From NCBI GenBank assembly GCA_015234045.1, contig JADFWU010000081.1, forward strand, positions 1 through 9,134: a stretch of DNA of 9,134 nt, given 5' to 3'. Each line of letters begins with the position of its first letter. The stretch's first letter is position 1. The position numbers were made by a program, and so were the translations under genes. This DNA is from Magnetococcales bacterium. GTDB lineage: Bacteria > Pseudomonadota > Magnetococcia > Magnetococcales > JADFWU01. Positions 1 to 6,265 of this stretch are shown here, in pieces. The notes beneath the pieces are model-generated. The model ran no database searches and had not been told where the DNA came from. It worked only from the letters and a program-made list of their open reading frames with translations.

Positions 1-944
1 TCTTCCCGTGCCACACCAGAAAGCAGTGTCGCTTTGGAACCGAGACGCAAAGCCAGACGCGCAACGTCCATGGCCACATCACCGTCACCGATGACGAGCA
101 CATGTTTGCCAATCTTGCTGGCATAGTCAGAACCAGGACCACCAGCGTGCTCAAAACCACGCAGGAACTCAATAGCGTTGGTGCAGCCTGCACCTTCACC
201 ACCAGGAATAGGAATATCACGGCCATTCTGAGCACCTACGGCCAGAAATACCGCATCATAATCCTTACTGAGTTGGTCCAGAGTAACATCAGTACCAATA
301 TTGGTATTGGTCTTGATTTCCATACCCAGGTCGGTAATACGCTTGATCTCGGCGTCCATGACGTCACGATCAATACGATACCCCATGATGCCGTAACGCA
401 TCATACCACCCAGTTTGGCTTCACGCTCAAAGATGGTCACATTGTGACCGCGCAACGCCAATTGGTATGCGTTGGACAGACCACCAGGTCCACCACCCAC
501 TACCGCAATTTTCTTGTCGGTTTTGGTGGTAGGCTTTTCAAAGCCAAAACCTTTTTCAATGGCATATTGGCCAAGAGCATGCTCAATGGCGTTGATGCCA
601 ATGGTCTCATCACGAAACTGACGATTACATTTGGACTGACAAGGTGCCGGGCAAACCCGACCCATAATCGCTGGGAATGGATTCTTGGTCGTCAAACGAC
701 GCCAAGCAGCTTCCCAGGGATCATCCGCAGGCCAAATGCCGCGCAGAATGTTGTTGTAGCCACGAATATCCTCACCAGCCGGGCAAGCATTGGTGCAGGG
801 CGGCGTACGCTCATTGTACGTAGGACATTTTGTACTGGCTTCGCCGTACGCAACATGGCGTTCTTCATCTTCTTCACGAGAGAAGGGAAGGTACTCCCAT
901 TCTGTCGCTTCTTTGTGGTACCGATTGCTTGGAATATCGGCCAT
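1..944 (-). CDS. dsrL: DsrL-like NAD(P)H:acceptor oxidoreductase, N-terminal 314 residues (cut by window edge)
   Basis: DsrL is a cytoplasmic iron-sulfur flavoprotein related to the small (beta) subunit of glutamate synthase. In sulfur oxidisers it passes electrons between the dissimilatory sulfite reductase DsrAB and NAD(P). Seen here: an N-terminal cysteine-rich region with C40, C50, C54 and then C98, C102, C106 (CPAPC followed by QSKC), the pattern that holds [4Fe-4S] clusters in this family; an FAD-binding GGGPGG glycine motif at residues 150-155, just after a short beta strand; and a second Rossmann motif, GDGDVA, at 285-290 for NAD(P)H. Family members run to about 650 residues, so roughly half is missing beyond position 1. 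The ATG at 944 is chosen because AGAGGAG lies about 8 bases before it and it follows dsrB by 43 bases, in the same operon. A generic GltD-type oxidoreductase would look similar at this level; the position directly after dsrAB makes DsrL the best call. Confidence 0.87.
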   Translation of the reverse strand, partial: MADIPSNRYHKEATEWEYLPFSREEDEERHVAYGEASTKCPTYNERTPPCTNACPAGEDIRGYNNILRGIWPADDPWEAAWRRLTTKNPFPAIMGRVCPAPCQSKCNRQFRDETIGINAIEHALGQYAIEKGFGFEKPTTKTDKKIAVVGGGPGGLSNAYQLALRGHNVTIFEREAKLGGMMRYGIMGYRIDRDVMDAEIKRITDLGMEIKTNTNIGTDVTLDQLSKDYDAVFLAVGAQNGRDIPIPGGEGAGCTNAIEFLRGFEHAGGPGSDYASKIGKHVLVIGDGDVAMDVARLALRLGSKATLLSGVARE

Positions 945-987
945 TGGGCTTATCTCCTCTCAGGCTGTGTCGCGTCGCAATCCTGCC

Positions 988-2064
988 TCAGAACCGAACA
1001 TGGGTCGAGGTGTTGAAGGATGTACGAGCATGCCTGTAGGTGTCGATCATGTATGTATCGAACTTAAGGCCGGTCGTTTCAAAGAAGCGTTTCCAACCGA
1101 TCCGATCGATCCACTCACCCATGCGTTCCCAATCACGAGCACCGTCTTTGTAGGCATCGAGGATACGCTTCACAAGCGTACCAACGGCAGGCCAACGTGG
1201 TGGCTCTTGAGGAATACCATGGCAGACAAGCTTCATATTAGCTGGTGCTGTACGAGCGTTGGAGTTTTTACCACCAACCCAGATTGCCAGTTTGGAGTAA
1301 TCAGGATGATTGATCTCCATGGCTGGGCAAGCGCCGAAGCAGGCACCGCAGCAGATGCATTTCTCTTCAACAACCATCAGGGACGGCTTACCGTTCACTG
1401 TGGTAGGACGAATAGCGGCAACAGGGCAACGTGCCACTGTGCTGGGCATTTCGCAGATGCCGGAGAGAATGTCATGGTTGATCCGTGGCGGACGGGTATG
1501 CTGAATGATCACAGCAATGTCAGCCTGACCGCCGCAGTTGATTTCGCAGCAACTGGTGGAGAGCTTAACCCGGTTGGGCATCTCTTCCACGATGTATTCA
1601 TCATAGACGATATCCATGATGGACTTAGCCACACCAGAGGCATCAGTCGCAGGAATATCGCAGTGCAACCAACCCTGGGTATGCGCGATGGCGGATACGG
1701 AAGGTCCGGTACCACCAACGGGATGTCCAAGATCGTTCAAGTCCTTGATCAGGGCTTCAACGTTGTCCCAGGACGGGGTCATGAATTCTACGTTGTTCCG
1801 AACGGTCCAGCGCAGAAAACCGTCTGCATACTTGTCAGCCAGATCGCAGAAGCGACGGATGATGGTAGCAGTGTCTTGACGCTCGGTGCCAGCACGTACG
1901 GTATAGAGCACATCGCCACTCTCGGCAACATGCTTCAGCACGCCAGGGCGGGGCCGCTCATGATATTTCCACTTGCCATAGTTTTTCTGGCAAACGGGAT
2001 GAAGGAAATCCCAGGCATTTGGCGGGCCGGATTCAATGGTTGTCCATGTTCTTTCTGCAGCCAT
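988..2064 (-). CDS. dsrB: Dissimilatory sulfite reductase subunit beta (DsrB)
   Basis: This is the beta subunit of the cytoplasmic alpha2beta2 siroheme sulfite reductase. It carries the catalytically competent siroheme-[4Fe-4S] site and, with DsrC, interconverts sulfite and protein-bound sulfur; in a sulfur oxidiser it runs in reverse. The 358-residue length is normal. Siroheme-cluster cysteines are C135, C172, C173 and C177. Their spacing (37, 1, 4) equals that of C151, C188, C189 and C193 in the Desulfovibrio vulgaris enzyme. An inserted ferredoxin domain shows C213 and then C236, C239, C242 in a CICCGAC motif, with C246 in GACPAM. Conserved blocks such as HTQGW before C135, NEPPRW-like QEPPRW at 286-291 and RIGWKRFF at 321-328 are intact, and the chain ends in an aromatic residue as in other DsrB. 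The gene follows dsrA by 62 bases. A GGGAG ribosome-binding sequence lies about 9 bases before the ATG and sits in a small hairpin. No damage is visible. Confidence 0.98.
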   Translation of the reverse strand: MAAERTWTTIESGPPNAWDFLHPVCQKNYGKWKYHERPRPGVLKHVAESGDVLYTVRAGTERQDTATIIRRFCDLADKYADGFLRWTVRNNVEFMTPSWDNVEALIKDLNDLGHPVGGTGPSVSAIAHTQGWLHCDIPATDASGVAKSIMDIVYDEYIVEEMPNRVKLSTSCCEINCGGQADIAVIIQHTRPPRINHDILSGICEMPSTVARCPVAAIRPTTVNGKPSLMVVEEKCICCGACFGACPAMEINHPDYSKLAIWVGGKNSNARTAPANMKLVCHGIPQEPPRWPAVGTLVKRILDAYKDGARDWERMGEWIDRIGWKRFFETTGLKFDTYMIDTYRHARTSFNTSTHVRF

Positions 2065-2077
2065 GGAGAGTTTCTCC
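2065..2077 (-). promoter_or_regulatory. Small hairpin over the dsrB ribosome-binding site
   Basis: In the transcript GGAGA, a three-base loop AAC, and UCUCC lie directly before the dsrB AUG. The 5' arm is the Shine-Dalgarno sequence (GGGAGA) and the 3' arm touches the start codon. Five pairs with a three-base loop is a weak structure; whether it tunes dsrB translation is inference. Confidence 0.3.
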
Positions 2078-2126
2078 CAAACTGATTTTGTCTTGAATAT
2101 CTATACGCTCGAAAAGAAAGCCTGGA

Positions 2127-3356
2127 TTAGAGGCTGATCTCTTTAAGCGGATCATGATCATACCCGGCTTTGAAGTATGGATTATCCCGAGGATGGGTAA
2201 CCATATCAATGCTGGTATCGAGTTCGGCACCTTCCAGGAAGGCATGCATACCGATACGCTCGATGAACTCACCAAGACGTTCGTGGTCCAGAGCATTGTC
2301 AGCCCAGAAGTCGAGGATCTGTTCAATCAGCTCAACAAAAGCTTCCTGCTCTTCTTCAGTATCCACTTTGATGAAAGGAATCATCATTGCGCCGAGCATG
2401 TTGCCGACTTTCAGAATACCTTTACCACCACACAGCAGAGAAACACCACGTTCTTTACCTGGTGACAGCGCTTTGGTCATCACGTTGATGCAGTGCATAC
2501 AGCGCACGCAATCATCGTTATTGATCTTGATGCTGCCAGATTCCATGGTGATTGCGTTTGTGGGACAACGTGTAACTACGTTGTTGACCACATAGTCCAT
2601 TCCTTTGGAATCAATAAATGCTTTGACTTCAGCTTCATCCACTTGGATGTCGCCTTTCCAAGTGCCGATGACAGCATAGTCCGCACGCTGAATCGCGTTG
2701 GTACAGTCATTGGGGCAGCCGGAAAATTTGAATTTGGCTTTGTAAGGCAGCGCAGGACGATGAACCAAATCAGTGAAGTAGGTCAACATCTTGTGGTGCA
2801 CATTCAAAGTATCGTAGCACGACATTTCGCAACGCGCAGGACCGACACAAGAAGCCGCTGTACGTACACAGGCACCAGCACCACCGAGATCCCAACCTTT
2901 TTGGTTGAATTCATCGAAGGCGGCCTGAACTTTGTCAGCTTCAATACCGATCAACTGCAAGTTACCAGACTGGCCGTGACAGTTAATCAGGCCTGAGCCA
3001 TATTTTTCCCAGATATCGCAAATCTCACGAAGAGATTTACTGGAGTAGTGCAATCCTGGAGCAGGCTGGATACGAACCGTATGAAACTCTTTAGCCTCTG
3101 GAAACAGATCAGAAACCATAGAATAACGGCTGATGATACCAGCACCGTAACCATGAACGCCGACCACACCACCCTTCCAGTAACCCATTTTGGTCTGGTA
3201 AGAGTAGTTAAGCTGATCCAGAGCACCCCGGATCATGGTGTTACCGGTTTTTTTGAATTGCTCTTTAAAGCCTTTGATAAAGCTAGGCCAGGGTCCACTT
3301 TCCAGATCATCCAGCAAGGGCGTAGGATTCAACTGGAACTCATTTCCATCAGCCAT
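2127..3356 (-). CDS. dsrA: Dissimilatory sulfite reductase subunit alpha (DsrA)
   Basis: This is the alpha subunit of the siroheme-containing sulfite reductase, partner of DsrB. It is the first gene of the visible operon. At 409 residues it is close to the usual length. Cysteines C170, C176, C214 and C218 (spacing 6, 38, 4) match C177, C183, C221 and C225 of Desulfovibrio vulgaris DsrA, and lie in CVGPARC and SGCPNDC. The ferredoxin-like insert is marked by C264 (TRCPTNAI) and C283, C286, C289 (CVRCMHC), again with the standard spacing of 19, 3, 3. The N-terminal LESGPWPSF block and the C-terminal HERLGEFIERIG block are typical of DsrA. The ATG at 3356 has GGGAGAA about 7 bases upstream. No frameshift or missing ligand is visible, so the enzyme should be functional. 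Sequence alone does not separate the oxidative from the reductive type with certainty; the adjacent dsrL favours oxidative. Confidence 0.98.
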   Translation of the reverse strand: MADGNEFQLNPTPLLDDLESGPWPSFIKGFKEQFKKTGNTMIRGALDQLNYSYQTKMGYWKGGVVGVHGYGAGIISRYSMVSDLFPEAKEFHTVRIQPAPGLHYSSKSLREICDIWEKYGSGLINCHGQSGNLQLIGIEADKVQAAFDEFNQKGWDLGGAGACVRTAASCVGPARCEMSCYDTLNVHHKMLTYFTDLVHRPALPYKAKFKFSGCPNDCTNAIQRADYAVIGTWKGDIQVDEAEVKAFIDSKGMDYVVNNVVTRCPTNAITMESGSIKINNDDCVRCMHCINVMTKALSPGKERGVSLLCGGKGILKVGNMLGAMMIPFIKVDTEEEQEAFVELIEQILDFWADNALDHERLGEFIERIGMHAFLEGAELDTSIDMVTHPRDNPYFKAGYDHDPLKEISL

Positions 3357-3436
3357 AGGTGTTCTCCCGAAAGATGTGGCATTTGAATTCCGCGTTCAAA
3401 GCGCGATTTTGGTGCGAACCATCACGATGAACGAAT

Positions 3437-3464
3437 ATTATGATATTCTTGAACATATACTCAA
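3437..3464 (-). promoter_or_regulatory. Candidate sigma-70 promoter of the dsr operon
   Basis: On the minus strand, TTGAGT (3464-3459) and CATAAT (3442-3437) are 16 bases apart. They match the TTGACA and TATAAT consensus boxes at 4 and 5 of 6 positions. Transcription would start near 3430 and leave a leader of about 75 bases before dsrA. The spacer and the -35 box lie inside the inverted repeat at 3443-3470. This is a by-eye match in AT-rich DNA. A second possible -10, TATAGT at 3540-3535, lies upstream. Confidence 0.35.
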
Positions 3465-3470
3465 GAATAT
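3443..3470. repeat. Perfect 10+10 bp inverted repeat upstream of dsrA (operator-like)
   Basis: ATATTCTTGA at 3443-3452 is exactly reverse-complementary to TCAAGAATAT at 3461-3470, with 8 bases (ACATATAC) between, giving a 28-bp dyad with a further symmetric ATAT in its centre. It is about 87-114 bases before the dsrA start codon and overlaps the candidate promoter. A binding site for a dimeric regulator is the natural reading. An RNA hairpin is less likely, because most of the repeat would lie upstream of the predicted transcription start. Confidence 0.6.
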
Positions 3471-3776
3471 AAACGCAGCAGAAATTTGCATTTCCAGCAG
3501 CTTTGCTACTTAAAACATATTGAAACAAACTGTTACTATAAACCAAATAAATCTTTATGTGCCGAAAGACAGGCACAGAGTTTTCATCTCCATCCCACTT
3601 AACTGGAAAATGATACGCTGTGACGCTGCTGAATTCAATGGAATATCAGCAATCCCTTCAATAGAAATTTCTGATATATGATGAAGGCGTGTTCATGTCA
3701 GCTGTTGATGATTTATATTTCTGTCCTTTTCCTGCATGGAGAAGCTTGCCAGAAGTGATCTGATTCGCCACCATAA

Positions 3777-5114
3777 GTGACATCGTATTTTCATACTAAT
3801 CCGTATAATCTTCCCATTGAACACACTCTGTTTCAATGGTTGCAGTTGAACCACCGCCTGGCGCTATTTATCAGGAGAAGCCTTTTGTTTGACCATCATA
3901 TCATCGACCAGGTGATCGAACTGTGGGAAAAGGACAATAGTGGCGATTCGTCACGTCCGCGATTTCGCCATGTCAAACAGATCATGGAGATCGTCTATCT
4001 GGCAGGCTTGAAGCGTGAGGAAGAACGACCTGTACAGCTTTGTGTCGCCTTGGCGCAATCCGACACATTCCCCGATTGGGGCTTGAGTGGCGAACAGATG
4101 GTGGTAAAACTTGAAAAACGACTGCCATTTAGCGTTGATTCATTGGTGAAACTGGCACCCGCATTTGATCCTTCAACAACCATTATGGCTGTTAGCCAAG
4201 TATCGGATGAACCGGATGAGCTCGAAATTTGGGGCGCGGTCTTCACCACCGAACGCGGCCATAACCGCTTTGATCCTCTACCGTTTGGTGTCAATCAGCC
4301 CGATTTATTGATCATTTCATCCCGCATTCCTGGTTCATTGAGCGTGCATCGTGGCAGCCTTACCATCGCACGATTCAACGCGGGTAAATTCAGCCAACCT
4401 ACGCCTACACCGTTCACTTCCACTCTCATTGGTTGGAGTATTCTCAGAGTCATCCGAGAACATCCTGAATATAAACGCTACGGCACCCGTTACTGGCGTA
4501 CCTATCGGGATTTAATCAATGAATTGCTGCAAGAGTCCAGCGAACGAGGTCATGGTGGTAGTATCATATGGATTCCTGAATCTTTAGTGACACAAACCAG
4601 GCATAGAATTGTTTCTAAACATGTTATTTCCAATAATGAGTTGGAAGGTGTGCCACTGCTTGGTGAACTGTGTGCCATGGAAACCCTGCAAGGACACACT
4701 TCACCCGGTCCGAATGGTATTCCTGCTCCTGATCCCAATGTGCTTGCACAGGCAATCATTGCATGCAAACGAAAAGTCGTTGAACATGTTGAACTTTTAG
4801 CGCAGTTTACCCGTGTTGATGGTGCTTTGATCATTTCTGACCGTCTGCGCCCCATCTCATTTGGATCGGTCCTGATGGCACGAACATGGCCACACGAAGT
4901 CGTTGTCGGTTCCGAAGAGGGATTTCCTCAAGACACTTTGGATACGTCCCGCTATGGCACTCGGCATAATTCGGCGGTGAACTTTGTCGGACATTCGCCC
5001 GGCTCGGTTGCGTTCGTTCTTTCACAAGATGGTCCAATCGCCGGGTTGACAAGACGAGATGATGAAGCGGTCTACTGGTGGCCTGATTGTCTCAGTAGAA
5101 TTTGGGTTGGTTAG
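3777..5114 (+). CDS. DACNV-type protein with a C-terminal diadenylate cyclase-like domain
   Basis: The 445-residue protein resembles the family named 'putative sensor domain DACNV-containing protein'. An N-terminal sensor-like region (about 100-205; LVKLAPAFDP at 123-132, IWGAVF at 151-156, GSLSVHRG at 186-193) precedes a linker and a domain like the diadenylate cyclase (DAC/DisA_N) fold at about 255-430. In that domain, RGHGGSIIWIP (257-267) forms the first strand, VDGALII (347-353) contains the DGA motif that contacts ATP and metal in true cyclases, GSVL follows at 363-366, and GTRHNSA (394-400) aligns with the GTRHR(A/T)A motif. The second arginine of RHR is N398 here. SQDGPI at 416-421 closes the domain. 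No membrane segment or signal peptide is seen, so it is probably cytoplasmic. The GTG at 3777 is used because a stop codon (3774-3776) lies directly before it and the N-terminus looks family-like, but no good Shine-Dalgarno is visible. It is divergent from dsrA. Whether it makes c-di-AMP, senses a nucleotide or is inactive cannot be told. Confidence 0.78.
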   Translation: MTSYFHTNPYNLPIEHTLFQWLQLNHRLALFIRRSLLFDHHIIDQVIELWEKDNSGDSSRPRFRHVKQIMEIVYLAGLKREEERPVQLCVALAQSDTFPDWGLSGEQMVVKLEKRLPFSVDSLVKLAPAFDPSTTIMAVSQVSDEPDELEIWGAVFTTERGHNRFDPLPFGVNQPDLLIISSRIPGSLSVHRGSLTIARFNAGKFSQPTPTPFTSTLIGWSILRVIREHPEYKRYGTRYWRTYRDLINELLQESSERGHGGSIIWIPESLVTQTRHRIVSKHVISNNELEGVPLLGELCAMETLQGHTSPGPNGIPAPDPNVLAQAIIACKRKVVEHVELLAQFTRVDGALIISDRLRPISFGSVLMARTWPHEVVVGSEEGFPQDTLDTSRYGTRHNSAVNFVGHSPGSVAFVLSQDGPIAGLTRRDDEAVYWWPDCLSRIWVG

Positions 5115-5123
5115 CTATTCTAG

Positions 5124-5197
5124 CTATTTGATTTTAATTAATAATTTTAAAATAAATGTCGTCACATCCAACAGACGAGAAAAATAAAATCAAATAG
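5124..5197. repeat. 13 bp inverted repeat between convergent genes, possible bidirectional terminator
   Basis: CTATTTGATTTTA at 5124-5136 is the exact reverse complement of TAAAATCAAATAG at 5185-5197, separated by 48 AT-rich bases that themselves contain a weak stem (ATTTTAA 5131-5137 with TTAAAAT 5147-5153). The repeat fills the gap between the stop codons of the DACNV gene and yejB, which converge here. Position suggests transcription termination for both, but the stem has almost no G-C pairs and a long loop, so it is not a standard intrinsic terminator. A tandem TAGCTATT (5112-5119 and 5121-5128) overlaps the left arm. Confidence 0.4.
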
Positions 5198-6256
5198 TTA
5201 CGACCGACTTTCAAAGGTAATTCTAGGATCAACCATCACATAGGTGATATCTGTCAATAATTTCGTAACAAGCCCCACAAGCGTAAAGAAATAGAGCGTT
5301 GCCATCACCACAGGATAATCTCGATTTACCACCGATTCATAACCCAGCAATCCCAGACCATCCAGACTGAAAATAGTCTCAATAAGCAGACTGCCACTGA
5401 AAAATGCCGCTACAAATGAACCTGGAAAACCGGTGACCAATGGTATCATGGCGTTTCGGAATACATGACCATACAAAACACCGCGTTCAGACAACCCTTT
5501 AGCGCGAGCAGTGGTGACATACTGTTTTGAAATCTCTTCCAAAAAGCTATTCTTGGTCAACATGGTCATAACCGCAAATGAGCCCATGACCGAAGCGGTG
5601 ATCGGTAATACCATATGCCACAGATAGTCGGTGATTTGTGCTGGCCATGCGAGGGTTTCCCAGTTGTCTGAAACAATCCCACGCATGGGAAAAATATCCC
5701 AAAAACTGCCGCCACCAAACAATACAATCAGCATCAAACCAAGTACAAAACCGGGAATGGAATAGCCAACCAATACCAGAGTGGAAGAGAGAGCATCAAA
5801 ACGACTACCATCTCTCACCGCTTTGGCAATTCCCAGCGGAATGCTGATCAAATAGGTCAACAGAAAGGTCCAGACCCCTAAGGATATGGAAACCGGTAGT
5901 TTATCAATGACCAGATCCACCACTTTCCGATGATAGTAGTAGGATTCACCAAACTCAAACTGGATATAGTTGCCCAACATCAGCAAAAATCGCTCATGGG
6001 CTGGCTTGTCAAAGCCGTACAGCTTACGCAACGCCTCAATTTGAGCAGGATCAAGCCCTTTAGCGCCTTGGTAACTGCTCATACCTTGCGTGCTGGTACT
6101 GCGGCTTTCACCCGCCATATGACTCTGTTCCATCAGTGAAATCATTCGTTCCACAGGCCCGCCAGGGACAAACTGAATCACCAAAAATGTGATGGCCATT
6201 ACGCCAAACAGCGTAGGAATCATAAGCAGGATTCGACGGACTATATAGGCAGCCAT
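5198..6256 (-). CDS. yejB: YejB-type peptide ABC transporter permease
   Basis: This is an inner-membrane permease subunit of the oligopeptide/microcin C-type (DppB family) ABC importers. In Escherichia coli YejB works with permease YejE, ATPase YejF and binding protein YejA. The 352 residues (364 in E. coli) align by eye along the whole length: an N-terminal helix (about 9-29) ending in VPGGPVER, a periplasmic stretch with GLDP and YGFDKPAHERF, membrane helices near 122-143, 155-181, 214-233, 274-297 and 317-337, and the cytoplasmic EAA loop around 246-268 (TTARAKGLSE, then HVFRNAM) that docks to the ATPase. The tail VDPRITFE is also YejB-like. It starts 9 bases after the stop of the upstream lipoprotein gene, so the two are probably cotranscribed. 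No clear Shine-Dalgarno is seen before ATG 6256, which fits translational coupling. No yejA, yejE or yejF lies downstream; a convergent gene follows instead. Confidence 0.92.
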   Translation of the reverse strand: MAAYIVRRILLMIPTLFGVMAITFLVIQFVPGGPVERMISLMEQSHMAGESRSTSTQGMSSYQGAKGLDPAQIEALRKLYGFDKPAHERFLLMLGNYIQFEFGESYYYHRKVVDLVIDKLPVSISLGVWTFLLTYLISIPLGIAKAVRDGSRFDALSSTLVLVGYSIPGFVLGLMLIVLFGGGSFWDIFPMRGIVSDNWETLAWPAQITDYLWHMVLPITASVMGSFAVMTMLTKNSFLEEISKQYVTTARAKGLSERGVLYGHVFRNAMIPLVTGFPGSFVAAFFSGSLLIETIFSLDGLGLLGYESVVNRDYPVVMATLYFFTLVGLVTKLLTDITYVMVDPRITFESRS

Positions 6257-6265
6257 GATGCGCTG

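Larger units (their letters stand above)
3357..3776. other. Divergent intergenic region between dsrA and the DACNV gene
   Basis: These 420 bases contain no convincing gene. A minus-strand reading frame at 3576-3349 runs through it, but its composition is not protein-like and it overlaps the dsrA start. The region holds the candidate dsr promoter and dyad near 3437-3470, a 6 bp stem with an 8-base loop at 3558-3577 (TGTGCC and GGCACA) with no run of T that would make it a terminator, and a loose inverted repeat ATATCAG (3643-3649) with CTGATAT (3671-3677). No strong promoter for the plus-strand gene was recognised. Confidence 0.6.

Noticed and set aside
102-1016. Plus-strand open frame of 304 codons at the left edge
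   Set aside because: It lies opposite dsrL, which has clear FAD and NAD(P)H motifs and a good ribosome-binding site on the minus strand.
790-2085. Long plus-strand open frame (431 codons) opposite dsrB and dsrL
   Set aside because: It is the antisense shadow of dsrB and the start of dsrL, whose conserved cysteine motifs fix the true strand. Its product shows no recognisable domain.
3349-3576. Minus-strand open frame of 75 codons in the dsrA upstream region
   Set aside because: It overlaps the dsrA start and ribosome-binding site, contains the operator-like dyad and promoter match, and has no protein-like pattern.
3558-3577. Stem-loop TGTGCC/GGCACA as a terminator
   Set aside because: No gene ends nearby on either strand, and no T-run follows the stem in the right place.
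3777-5114. Calling the DACNV gene an active c-di-AMP synthase (dacA/disA)
   Set aside because: The RHR motif is changed to RHN and overall similarity to DisA or CdaA is limited to short motifs, so activity cannot be claimed.
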